Positions 15,236-22,362 of a stretch of 42,212 bases of DNA are shown here, piece after piece. Below the pieces are notes generated by a model that was not told the origin of the DNA, did no database searches, and worked only from the letters and a program-made list of their open reading frames with translations. Source of the stretch: Acidimicrobiales bacterium (GTDB lineage Bacteria; Actinomycetota; Acidimicrobiia; Acidimicrobiales; SZUA-35). The stretch is from contig JAHDCC010000004.1 of NCBI GenBank assembly GCA_020630065.1, positions 173,633-215,844 of the forward strand, written 5' to 3'. The position numbers were made by a program, and so were the translations under genes. Each line of letters begins with the position of its first letter. Within the stretch, counting starts at the first letter, position 1.

Positions 15236-16162
15236 ATGAATGACGGTGTTTCTAGACGGGCGTTTCTAGCCGGAATACCTGCGGCGGCGGTCGTTGGTGC
15301 TGGGTTGTTTTATGTGAATAGGTCGGACCAAGTTAAACCATCACCGACACTGGTTCCGCTTTATAGTTCCGATCGAGTGATCGCTGCTGGTATACAGCAA
15401 CGGATTCCGTTTGCCGTCGTCGATGATGAACGTACCGAGAAACTAAAAGATAGTGACTCTGTCACTGTGCGTGTTCTTCGTGAAGGTGAAGTTGTTGAAG
15501 AGTTGGCGGTGCCTGGTCGGGTTGTAGAACATGATCATGCCGGTGAAGACGTCGACCCAAATCATCAACACGCCAAACTGTTTCGGTATTACCCGTTAAA
15601 GGCGACCTTGCCTGAACCGGGAATCTACGACCTCGATGTCGTCTTTGAAGACGTAACTTCAACAATGCCTGTCCAGGCGTTCGCCCCCGACGACATTGGG
15701 TTGGTTGTTCCCGGCGAGATGATGCCAAAGATTGAGTCGGCAACGATTACGAGCCCCGGTAACGTCGACACGCTTTGCACCCGGTTTGAAGGTCAATGCC
15801 CGTTTCATGATCGGTCGGTTGCTGAGCTTTTGGGCGAATCAAGACCGTTGGCTGTTTTGGTTGCGACCCCTGCGCTTTGTTCGACTGCGTATTGTGGTCC
15901 GGTGCTCGAATTGTTGGTTGCTGCAGCTGAACGCTTTCCATCTATTCTGATGTGCCATATCGAGCCGTACTCGAATGCGGCTGAGGTGGGCAACAACTAT
16001 GCCGACCCAGACATTCAGCTAGCCGACTCGGTGATTGAACTTGGTTTAGACTTTGAGCCGTCACTGTTTCTTGTTGATGAGACAGGCAAGTTGGTTGAAC
16101 GAATCGATAATTTGTTTGACGCCAGCGAACTCGAAGACGCGTTGAACGCGCTCGCAAAATAG
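15236..16162 (+). CDS. TAT-exported protein with thioredoxin-like domain
   Basis: 308 residues. The N-terminus has a twin-arginine signal (SRRAFLAG) followed by a hydrophobic stretch (IPAAAVVGAGLFYV). I start at ATG 15236 with AGGA ten bases upstream. An earlier frame start would bury the signal peptide. Residues ~45-170 form a beta-rich domain with a His-rich loop (EHDHAGEDVDPNHQHAK), possibly metal-binding. Residues ~200-305 look thioredoxin-like: PLAVLVATPALCSTAYCGPV, with cysteines separated by four residues rather than the usual two, and SLFLVDETGKLVERID. That spacing resembles SCO/TlpA relatives more than classic thioredoxin. Role possibly in metal or disulfide handling outside the membrane. 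It is divergent from the Fe-S fusion gene, with starts ~120 bp apart. Confidence 0.75.
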   Translation: MNDGVSRRAFLAGIPAAAVVGAGLFYVNRSDQVKPSPTLVPLYSSDRVIAAGIQQRIPFAVVDDERTEKLKDSDSVTVRVLREGEVVEELAVPGRVVEHDHAGEDVDPNHQHAKLFRYYPLKATLPEPGIYDLDVVFEDVTSTMPVQAFAPDDIGLVVPGEMMPKIESATITSPGNVDTLCTRFEGQCPFHDRSVAELLGESRPLAVLVATPALCSTAYCGPVLELLVAAAERFPSILMCHIEPYSNAAEVGNNYADPDIQLADSVIELGLDFEPSLFLVDETGKLVERIDNLFDASELEDALNALAK

Positions 16163-16168
16163 CTCTAT

Positions 16169-16292
16169 CCAGCGGATAATTCCGCTTCCTCATTCAACAT
16201 GCGATATCAAGTATCACAATTGAGAGTGAAGAAGTTATTATCTTTGTCACGTTTTGTCTATGGGTACATCTTCTTCTAGGTGAGGGCACCTA
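16169..16292 (+). promoter_or_regulatory. Hairpins in the leader of the Ser/Thr kinase
   Basis: AGCGGA-TAAT-TCCGCT near 16169-16184 follows the preceding stop and may help end that transcript, though no T-run follows. TAGGTG-AGGG-CACCTA near 16277-16292 lies just upstream of the strong ribosome site GGAGGGAG of the kinase gene and could affect its translation. Confidence 0.35.
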
Positions 16293-16317
16293 ACATAGGT
16301 CCGGAGGGAGCCCCGCG

Positions 16318-17982
16318 ATGATACAGAAATTGCCGATAACCATCGATTCGCTGGAACCAATAGCTCTAATAGGTTCGGGGGGATTTGGGCAGGTTTGGAA
16401 AGCGTATCAACCCAGTTTGGACCGGACGGTCGCTATTAAGGTTGGGCACACGCCCCTGATGAACAGTACGGGCCGTCGCCGGTTCGAACAGGAATGCAAA
16501 GCACTAGGTCGCCTATCGGACCACCCTGGAATTCTCGACGTGTATATGTCGGGAGTTTCTGAAACGGGGTTCCCGTATTTGGTTACCGAATACGTCGAGG
16601 GTGGAACGTTAGAGAGCGCTTCGGGTGAACTGTCCGAGCAGTGTCTGCGTCGCATCGGGGCAGAACTTTGCCAAGCGATCGGAGCCGCACACACAAGTAA
16701 TATTTTGCATCGAGACATCAAACCCGGAAACGTCTTTCTTTCCAGTGATGGGGCTGTCGTCGTTGGAGACTTCGGTTTAGCGAAACTATCCGACGGGCGA
16801 AATACGACAACTCCGAATGTGGTGGCTACGGTTGCGTTTGCATCACCGGAAGTCCTTGAAGGCCACCCTGCAACCACCGTTAGTGATGTCTACGGGATTG
16901 CGGTCACGATCGCTAGCGCAGTGTTGGGGGCGTCTCCGTTTATTTCGAAAGGTAGTAACGCAACGGCTTCAATGGTTCGTCGAGTGTTGACTGAGGAGCC
17001 GACGGCACTTTTCGATAGCGACATTAGTCCAGATTTTGCGAACGTACTTTTCGAAGCTATGGCAAAGGACCCCGACGATCGTCCGTCGAGTGCGGCTGAA
17101 CTCAAGCAACGGTTTGAACAGCTCGATTCACCGGCCGGAACTATTGGTCCGGTTCGTTACCCGGCTCGAATCGCGAGTCCGGTCGACGTGACTGCGAAGC
17201 AGGAACCTGACGAGGTCGCCGACGGGCGTCGTTCGCTGGCGGAGGCTGACGATGTTGCCTCATTCAGGTGGGGTTTGAACTGGAGAGTCTTTGCCGTAGT
17301 TGGCATGGTGGGTGTGGCCATCGTTGGAACGTCTGTGGCGACATTGCTCATTACTGGCGACGGTGCCGGCGTTGACCAGATCAGCGCCGATTCCGCTCCA
17401 CCGGCTGGGCCGACATCGACGCCCGAGACTACGGTTGGAGCAGCGATGCCGGAAGCGGTTGAAGCGATTCCAGCCAATCCAAGTATTGCTGACGATCAAA
17501 CACCGGGGTCTTCTGCCGCTACCTCGGATGAGCCGGTTGAAGCATCGACCTCAACAGCTTCGACTGTGGTTCAACAACCGCCACCGACCGATCCGCAGCC
17601 CGCACCGTCTACGACTGTGCCTCCTCCAGAGGTTGGACCAAAGTCGACACGTCAGTTTCAGACCGGCAACCGATCTGGTTCGGTTCCATTTGAGCCGGGT
17701 GAAACGAGTTCTGTAGTGCACGGCGTGGTCGACTTGGCAACCATTCATGAATATAGGTTTGATGCAGTTCGAGGTCAGAAGCTCGACCTGTCATTTGTCA
17801 AGCGCGAAGGTGAAGCCGATATTCGATACCGGGTTTTCTTTCCCAACGGTGAACAGTTTGTCTTTCGGGCCGAGGGCCCTACATCGAAGAATTTTCTAGC
17901 GATCAGCGGGCGATATAGGGTTGAAGTTTATGTCGTCAATGGGAAAAGCGGCAGTTACGAACTGAACGTTTCGCTCCGCTAG
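16318..17982 (+). CDS. PknB-like Ser/Thr protein kinase with one TM segment and PPC-like ectodomain
   Basis: 554 residues, ATG preceded by GGAGGGAG. The cytosolic kinase domain (~10-275) has the glycine loop GSGGFGQVW, K41, HRD (131-133) in LHRDIKPGN, DFG (151-153) and ASPEVLEG: a complete Hanks-type catalytic set. A linker leads to one transmembrane segment (~324-348). Outside lies a Pro/Thr/Ser-rich spacer (~355-450) and a C-terminal beta domain (~455-554) with YRFDAVRGQKLDLSF and GSYELNVSLR, the pattern of bacterial pre-peptidase C-terminal (PPC) domains. PknB of mycobacteria instead has PASTA domains, so ligand sensing differs here. Likely a surface-sensing kinase. Substrates are unknown. 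The next gene is a small membrane protein with the same topology. Confidence 0.92.
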   Translation: MIQKLPITIDSLEPIALIGSGGFGQVWKAYQPSLDRTVAIKVGHTPLMNSTGRRRFEQECKALGRLSDHPGILDVYMSGVSETGFPYLVTEYVEGGTLESASGELSEQCLRRIGAELCQAIGAAHTSNILHRDIKPGNVFLSSDGAVVVGDFGLAKLSDGRNTTTPNVVATVAFASPEVLEGHPATTVSDVYGIAVTIASAVLGASPFISKGSNATASMVRRVLTEEPTALFDSDISPDFANVLFEAMAKDPDDRPSSAAELKQRFEQLDSPAGTIGPVRYPARIASPVDVTAKQEPDEVADGRRSLAEADDVASFRWGLNWRVFAVVGMVGVAIVGTSVATLLITGDGAGVDQISADSAPPAGPTSTPETTVGAAMPEAVEAIPANPSIADDQTPGSSAATSDEPVEASTSTASTVVQQPPPTDPQPAPSTTVPPPEVGPKSTRQFQTGNRSGSVPFEPGETSSVVHGVVDLATIHEYRFDAVRGQKLDLSFVKREGEADIRYRVFFPNGEQFVFRAEGPTSKNFLAISGRYRVEVYVVNGKSGSYELNVSLR

Positions 17983-18086
17983 GCAATGCCCGCTTTGAAA
18001 CGTTGGGAGTCGGGTTGTGTAGCGCTGACGGGTTTGGTTGAGTGCTTGGTCATGGTTGCCTAAACGATAGGTACGATTGGTTTACT

Positions 18087-18671
18087 ATGACAGTTCCTCC
18101 TCCGTTCCCGGGTGGTCAACCAAATCACCCCAATCAGCCACCGGTTCAAGGGGGCCAGCAGCCATACCCTGGTCCACAGTTTGGTCAGCCTCAGGGCTCG
18201 CCGTATGGGGCTGGCCCGTATCAAGGGCAGCAATTCGGTGGCTATCAGCCACCACCACAGAAACAAGGAATGTCGACCGGTCTTAAGGTCTTTCTTGGTC
18301 TGCTTTTTGTTGTGTTTCTGTTTATCGGGGGCTGTTCGGTCTTTGCGGTGGTGGCGGTGAATAGGGCCGGTGACGCTATTGTCGACACCTTCGAAGACTC
18401 AGCGTTGGTGGAGTCAAACACGATTATCGCTGAGTGTGACGGGAATACATCCACGGCTGTGGTCGAATTTACCAGTCCGTTTCCCGATTCGAAATCGTTT
18501 GTTTCAGTCGATGTCGATTTTGTTCAAGATGGTGTTGTGGTGGGGACTGGTACAGCGTCGTTCGATCACGTTTCTCCCGGCGAGACACATCGGGCAACGG
18601 TATCTCCGGTCGAAGTTATTGAGCCTATTGGCGATACAAGTTGTGAGCTGTCAGGCGGGTTTGCTTTTTAA
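18087..18671 (+). CDS. Membrane protein with Pro/Gln/Gly-rich cytosolic tail and small extracytoplasmic domain
   Basis: 194 residues. The first ~58 residues are low complexity, rich in P, Q, G and Y (such as PYPGPQFGQPQG), typical of disordered tails of actinobacterial membrane proteins. One transmembrane segment follows (~62-90, VFLGLLFVVFLFIGGCSVFAV). The C-terminal ~100 residues form a beta-rich domain with one cysteine near each end (ECDG and SCELSG), resembling FxLYD-type small extracellular domains. I choose ATG 18087. TACGAT lies nine bases upstream as a -10 box, so the mRNA is probably nearly leaderless. A GTG at 18042 would add 15 residues with no support. Function unknown. The kinase gene upstream ends about 100 bases before, so the two may be functionally linked. 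Confidence 0.7.
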   Translation: MTVPPPFPGGQPNHPNQPPVQGGQQPYPGPQFGQPQGSPYGAGPYQGQQFGGYQPPPQKQGMSTGLKVFLGLLFVVFLFIGGCSVFAVVAVNRAGDAIVDTFEDSALVESNTIIAECDGNTSTAVVEFTSPFPDSKSFVSVDVDFVQDGVVVGTGTASFDHVSPGETHRATVSPVEVIEPIGDTSCELSGGFAF

Positions 18672-18676
18672 CGTTA

Positions 18677-18703
18677 GGAAAGTTTACTTTCCAATATGGA
18701 AAG
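18677..18703. promoter_or_regulatory. Triple GGAAAG/CTTTCC operator before the membrane-protein/XRE operon
   Basis: GGAAAG (18677), CTTTCC (18687) and GGAAAG (18698) form two overlapping palindromes. The second, CTTTCCA-ATA-TGGAAAG, is a perfect 17-bp site. TTGACA follows a few bases downstream as a possible -35 box for the operon. Autorepression by the XRE regulator at 19220 is the likeliest explanation. Confidence 0.65.
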
Positions 18704-18773
18704 GAAACTTGACATATCGGTGATTGTCGAGGTAGGTTGTTGATGAAAGCCCAAACACCCTATGGAGTTCACC

Positions 18774-19220
18774 ATGAGTTCTGTCCGCGAAACATCTATT
18801 AAATTGTGGGGCGGCGTGTGTCCTGACGGTTCCGACAAGGACCGGCGAGAGATGAGCCGGTATCTTCGACAGTTTGTCCCGGCGATGGTGGCCTACGCTA
18901 TGGCGCTAGTTGTAGCAATTCTTCTCGTCGGCGACGAGCCCTCTGGGTTGCGTCGACTAGTGATCCTGCTCCCGGCTATCCCTATAGCTTGGGTGGCCGT
19001 GGTCGTTCTATCGTCCATTCGACGAGCCGACGACTACTTGCGTCAACTTCAACTTCAAGCAATTGCATACGGGTTTGCGGTAGCGATGGTTGGTCTAGTC
19101 GTTTCTGGTTTGCTAGCCACGGTTGATCTTCAGTACCGGGCAACCCCATGGATTGTCTACAGCCTCGCGATGTCCACCTGGGCTATAGCTGGCGGCTATC
19201 TTCGTTTTCGGGATAACTAG
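18774..19220 (+). CDS. Four-helix membrane protein paired with an XRE regulator
   Basis: 148 residues. Hydrophobic segments at about 34-52, 61-80, 95-117 and 124-142 predict four transmembrane helices, with a charged loop between the second and third (SSIRRADDYLRQLQLQ). I start at ATG 18774, with GGAG eight bases upstream. The in-frame ATG at 18762 lacks a ribosome site. The stop shares its last base with the GTG of the HTH gene, so translation is coupled. Small membrane proteins of this kind commonly sit beside a short XRE regulator and may act as its membrane partner or its regulated target. No enzyme motif is visible. A triple palindrome lies just upstream. Confidence 0.75.
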   Translation: MSSVRETSIKLWGGVCPDGSDKDRREMSRYLRQFVPAMVAYAMALVVAILLVGDEPSGLRRLVILLPAIPIAWVAVVVLSSIRRADDYLRQLQLQAIAYGFAVAMVGLVVSGLLATVDLQYRATPWIVYSLAMSTWAIAGGYLRFRDN

Positions 19221-19441
19221 TGGAAAACCGACTACGTGAACTCCGGGCCGTTAACGGTTGGAGTCAAGCCGAGTTAGCTGACCGATTAGAAGTTAGCCGC
19301 CAAACAATCAACGCAATAGAAAAAGGCCGGTACGACCCTAGTCTTCCCCTCGCCTTTAAAATCGCCGACGTGTTTTCTGATCGGATCGAGAACATCTTCC
19401 ATCCAGAGGGCGCGCCAACCGCCGAGACGATAAAAAGTTAG
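19220..19441 (+). CDS. Short XRE-family (HTH_3) transcriptional regulator
   Basis: 73 residues from GTG 19220. Nearly the whole protein is one helix-turn-helix of the Cro/CI type: RLRELRAVNGWSQAELADRL, VSRQTINAIEKGRYDPSL, then AFKIADVFSDRIENIF. It matches the short YozG-like regulators of Gram-positives that work with a membrane protein. It overlaps the preceding membrane gene by one base and, by four bases, the stop of the convergent SnoaL gene. A probable target is the GGAAAG/CTTTCC palindrome array at 18677-18703. A degraded copy of its 3' third lies at 21239-21345, on the far side of the AraC gene. Confidence 0.9.
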   Translation: MENRLRELRAVNGWSQAELADRLEVSRQTINAIEKGRYDPSLPLAFKIADVFSDRIENIFHPEGAPTAETIKS

Positions 19442-20217
19442 AACTTGCCCTGATTTACGAGAGCGGCACCGCGTGGGAGTTCTTCCATGGTGTCCCAGTG
19501 TTCGACGATGAGTCCGTCTTCAAGACGAAAAACATCAAATACGGCGAAGTCGTCGTCGCCGATTTGAACGAGCGAGTAGCTGACGGCGAAGTTGCCTTGG
19601 GCGAGTACCTTGTAAAGGTATTTGTAGGTCATCGATTTGCCTTCCGCAGCAAGCTCTGCAACAAAGGCTCCAAAACCTTCAAGTCCGTCTCCAACCTGAG
19701 GGTTGTGCTGAATGTAGGTTTCGGTAGAGATAAAATCGGCAAAATTTTGACCTCCGCCGATAAGGATCTCTTCGACAAACTGTTGGATCTTGGCGCGAGT
19801 CTCGTCGGTTTTGTCAAGGTCAGTGACTTCGGTTGGGCCGTCGATTTGCGAGTGCCCGGATACCGTCTCGTCGACCCACTCGGTGATCACGTCCCAATGT
19901 TCGACAATCCGGTGTTGGTCGTCTGTGTCGAACATATCCATGGTGATCCACTTAGTAGTTCCACCGTTCAACGATTGGGAGGCGTGAAGCCAGACGAAGT
20001 TTCCGTCTTCGATTGCCCGGACAATTCGGATATCTCGCTCCGGGTTGTTCGCCAGGAAGGTGTCGAAGAACTCGACGAAACCTTCGATGCCGTCTCGGAC
20101 TCCCGTCGAGTGTTGTGTGTAGCGGTCGCCCGTATATTTGGTCACTGCCTCGCGTGCGTTCCCGTCACGAATACCTTCCATGTACAACGCGATGGCATTT
20201 TCGAGTTTGGCTGTCAT
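19438..20217 (-). CDS. SnoaL-like protein with two tandem NTF2-fold domains
   Basis: 259 residues, ATG 20217 preceded by AGGAAAG. Two related halves (about 1-120 and 132-255) share the layout of a helix pair, then Y-Q-H (YTQHSTGVRDGIEGFVEFF in the first, YIQHNPQVGDGLEGFGAFV in the second), and end in a V-E-H-W-D strand (RIVEHWDVITEW and LIVEHWDTMEEL). This is the pattern of predicted SnoaL-like aldol-condensation enzymes and relatives, small cone-shaped folds that bind hydrophobic substrates. Tandem copies in one chain give an internal pseudo-dimer. The true substrate is unknown. The gene is divergent from an AraC-family regulator with an 85-bp shared promoter region, so regulation by that protein is likely. 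Its stop overlaps that of the XRE gene. Confidence 0.85.
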   Translation of the reverse strand: MTAKLENAIALYMEGIRDGNAREAVTKYTGDRYTQHSTGVRDGIEGFVEFFDTFLANNPERDIRIVRAIEDGNFVWLHASQSLNGGTTKWITMDMFDTDDQHRIVEHWDVITEWVDETVSGHSQIDGPTEVTDLDKTDETRAKIQQFVEEILIGGGQNFADFISTETYIQHNPQVGDGLEGFGAFVAELAAEGKSMTYKYLYKVLAQGNFAVSYSLVQIGDDDFAVFDVFRLEDGLIVEHWDTMEELPRGAALVNQGKF

Positions 20218-20302
20218 TTTGAGACTTTCCTAGAAGTGAATATTTCTTGTTGTATAGATATTCGATGCAGGAAAGCATATTTGGAATGACAGAATACGAC
20301 TC

Positions 20303-21196
20303 ATGACTTACCAAAATGCGACTACGTTTCGCGCCGGGTCAATCGTCGAACGGTCAAGGGAATCAGCGATCATCGATATCCCGTTCCGGCCGTCGGCTTC
20401 GGGCGTTGCTCTCGAAACCTTCACGTTGGCTGAGTTGGTAGCAAGACGCTCGTATTCTGAACTCATTTCCTATCAACGTTTGAACTTCGACCTGCTAATC
20501 GATTGTCAATCAGGCGCCGGAACTCACGAGGTTGACTTCGAGTCGGTCGATCTCACTCCTGGACGGGTTGTGCATGTACGCCCAGGACAGGTTCATAGAT
20601 TCGATTTGCGCTGCCACGACGGTAGTGTCGACGTTGACTGCTCCTACAGAGCCCAATTGATCCTGCTTCGGCCCGTGCATAATCGTCGGAACTGGAAACC
20701 TGGCCCGAACGTGCTTGAACTGGACGTTCAGACTCGATCCGACCTGGATGCCATCCTCGGGCTGGCAGACGCCGCGGCGCGAAAGTTCTCGCTTTCGGTT
20801 GAGGGTATTGAGGCGCTCAGAACCCTCCTCATCGCGGTGCTTGGTCTTCGTTTTCCGACAACGAACGAAGCCACCGCCGCCGAGCGTATTTTTGCCGATT
20901 TCGAAGAGCTCCTCGGTGGGGCTGAGCTTCCGCCTCGAACAGTCGCAGCGTGTGCACAAAGACTAGGGTGCTCGACTAGAACGCTTGGTCGAGTCTGTTC
21001 CACGTTTGCCAACAGCACGCCGAAACACATGCTCGACCAAGCGGTTGCGTTGGAAGCTCAACGCTTAATCGGATTGGGGGAGTTCTCAACGAGCGACATC
21101 GCCTATCGCCTAGGTTTCAGCGAGTTGTCTCAGTTCTCTCGTTTTTTGACCCGCGTTGTTGGCAAGGGTCCAGCGCAATTACGCCGTGATTTGTGA
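20303..21196 (+). CDS. AraC-family transcriptional regulator
   Basis: 297 residues. The N-terminal ~150 residues form a cupin-like sensor: DLTPGRVVHVRPGQVHRFDL is the characteristic beta-barrel segment, with a histidine at the expected ligand site. The C-terminal ~100 residues hold two helix-turn-helix motifs (TVAACAQRLGCSTRTLGRVC and TSDIAYRLGFSELSQFSRFL), followed by the family's conserved G-x-x-P-A-x-x-R turn (VVGKGPAQLRRD). It is divergent from the SnoaL-like gene and is its probable regulator. The shared promoter region (20218-20302) contains short inverted arms, GAATA/TATTC and CTTTCCT/AGGAAAG, the latter including the SnoaL ribosome site. No strong ribosome site before its own ATG. The inducer cannot be guessed. 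Confidence 0.9.
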   Translation: MTYQNATTFRAGSIVERSRESAIIDIPFRPSASGVALETFTLAELVARRSYSELISYQRLNFDLLIDCQSGAGTHEVDFESVDLTPGRVVHVRPGQVHRFDLRCHDGSVDVDCSYRAQLILLRPVHNRRNWKPGPNVLELDVQTRSDLDAILGLADAAARKFSLSVEGIEALRTLLIAVLGLRFPTTNEATAAERIFADFEELLGGAELPPRTVAACAQRLGCSTRTLGRVCSTFANSTPKHMLDQAVALEAQRLIGLGEFSTSDIAYRLGFSELSQFSRFLTRVVGKGPAQLRRDL

Positions 21197-21219
21197 TCTG
21201 ACTCGCTGTGAAAAGATGC

Positions 21220-21345
21220 TACGAGAATGACTGGCCGCGGTCTCCCCTTGCCTTTAAAATCGCCGACGTGTTTTCTGATCGGATAGAGAACATCTACCAG
21301 CTGGAGACCACACCAACCACCGAAGCGGTGAAGCGCGAAACGTAA
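21220..21345 (+). pseudogene. Scar: 3' fragment of the XRE regulator fused to the 3' end of the erpA-like gene
   Basis: Bases 21239-21345 repeat the last third of the XRE gene (19344-19441): about 35 bp are identical, and the rest diverge but still translate as PLAFKIADVFSDRIENIYQL and end in a stop. There is no start codon or N-terminal HTH, so it is a remnant. Immediately before it, TACGAGAATGACTGGCCGC (21220-21238) is an exact copy of the 3' end of the erpA-like gene at ~21917-21935, reading GQSFS-stop on the minus strand. Two unrelated gene ends butted together are best read as a recombination scar. The rest of the 21197-21389 gap holds nothing else I can name. Confidence 0.75.
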
Positions 21346-21389
21346 ATTGCGGCAGGCTAGACCGCCACAGGAGCAACGCTGAGTTACTC

Positions 21390-21869
21390 TTATTTGCCGC
21401 CCGCTTGTCCCCAGCCGACAAGGTTGTCGCCAGTTTCGTAGCTTGTGGCGGCGGTGTATTCCCAATCCTTGTTGTTCTTCTTTTCGTAGGCCTCTTGAGC
21501 TACCGACAGAATCGCTTCAAACTCCGTGTCTTTCGGAAATTCTTTCGGGTTTCGAAGCACGAGCTCGAACAGCTCTTTTCCATTAGCTACGGCTACACAC
21601 CGTGCGTATAGGAACCAATCAGGCGAAAAGTATTCCCCCTCAACCAGGGCATCTTCGCCGATTTCTTTAGCGTGGGCTTTGGTGTCAAGGGCGTGGAGCT
21701 TCTGGGATAGCAGCTCCTCAAACCGGAATATGTCATCGTCGGTTTTAGTCGCAAGAAAATCGACCACTGGTTCTACAACAGCGCCGTCATCACCTGCCTC
21801 GCCCCAGTCTAGTTTTCCTATGACGTCCCAGAAATCGTTGTCGTTCATGCTCTGCTGCATTTCAACCAT
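21390..21869 (-). CDS. DUF4240-like protein
   Basis: 159 residues. The pattern FWDVIGKLDWGE near the start, a central DDDIFRFEELLSQKLHALDT and the later SPDWFLYARCVAVANGK with YEKKNNKDWEY match DUF4240, a small soluble alpha-helical family found in actinobacteria and others, with no known function. It has no signal peptide or membrane segment. The ATG at 21869 gives MVEMQQSMNDNDFW. The third ATG (21848) is closer to the usual family N-terminus, and neither has a good ribosome site. It is transcribed in the same direction as the erpA-like gene 46 bases upstream and may share its transcript. Confidence 0.7.
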   Translation of the reverse strand: MVEMQQSMNDNDFWDVIGKLDWGEAGDDGAVVEPVVDFLATKTDDDIFRFEELLSQKLHALDTKAHAKEIGEDALVEGEYFSPDWFLYARCVAVANGKELFELVLRNPKEFPKDTEFEAILSVAQEAYEKKNNKDWEYTAATSYETGDNLVGWGQAGGK

Positions 21870-21915
21870 AGAGGTGAAGGCGAGTTTGAACGTCTAAGGG
21901 CGTTACTGACCAGTG

Positions 21916-22236
21916 TTACGAGAATGACTGGCCGCAACCACAAGTGCGTTGAGCGTTAGGGTTGTCGATGCTGAAACCGGTTTCCTGGAGGCCATCTTTG
22001 TAATCGAGGGTCGCTCCGACAAGAAGTTGTGCGCTGGCGGTATCGACTACGACTTTAACGCCGCCATGTTCGGTCGACTGGTCTTCTTTAGTGAATTCAC
22101 CATCGAAGAACATTTCGTAGCTAAAGCCTGAACATCCACCAGGACGGACGGCTACTCGCAGCGCAAGCGCCTCATCGTCTTCTTCGGATAGAAGCTGTTT
22201 AACTTTTGAAGCGGCAGAATCGGTGACAGTTAGCAT
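21916..22236 (-). CDS. erpA: HesB/IscA-family iron-sulfur cluster insertion protein
   Basis: 106 residues, ATG 22236 with a strong GGAGGTCC site. It contains all three conserved cysteines of A-type carriers: GGCSGFSYEM near residue 35 and TCGCGQSFS at the C-terminus. Such proteins accept a [4Fe-4S] or [2Fe-2S] cluster from the assembly scaffold and pass it to targets. The length is standard. ErpA versus IscA cannot be resolved confidently. Actinobacteria usually have one such protein. It is divergent from the Mrp-family gene, also linked to Fe-S handling, across a 126-bp region with the inverted arms ATGCCTCG (22282-22289) and CGAGGCAT (22319-22326). Its last 19 bases recur at 21220-21238 in a recombination scar. 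Confidence 0.9.
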   Translation of the reverse strand: MLTVTDSAASKVKQLLSEEDDEALALRVAVRPGGCSGFSYEMFFDGEFTKEDQSTEHGGVKVVVDTASAQLLVGATLDYKDGLQETGFSIDNPNAQRTCGCGQSFS

Positions 22237-22362
22237 GAAAAGGACCTCCGGTACGAAATTTCAGTTTAGCCGACGAAACGCATGCCTCGACCAATCAATA
22301 GCAAGAATCACACCTCTGCGAGGCATCAGAAATCGTAGCCGTGACCTACTATTAAGTCCACT

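Noticed and set aside
19344-21345. Integron or transposon for the duplicated XRE fragment
   Set aside because: No integrase, transposase, terminal inverted repeat or target duplication was found near it.
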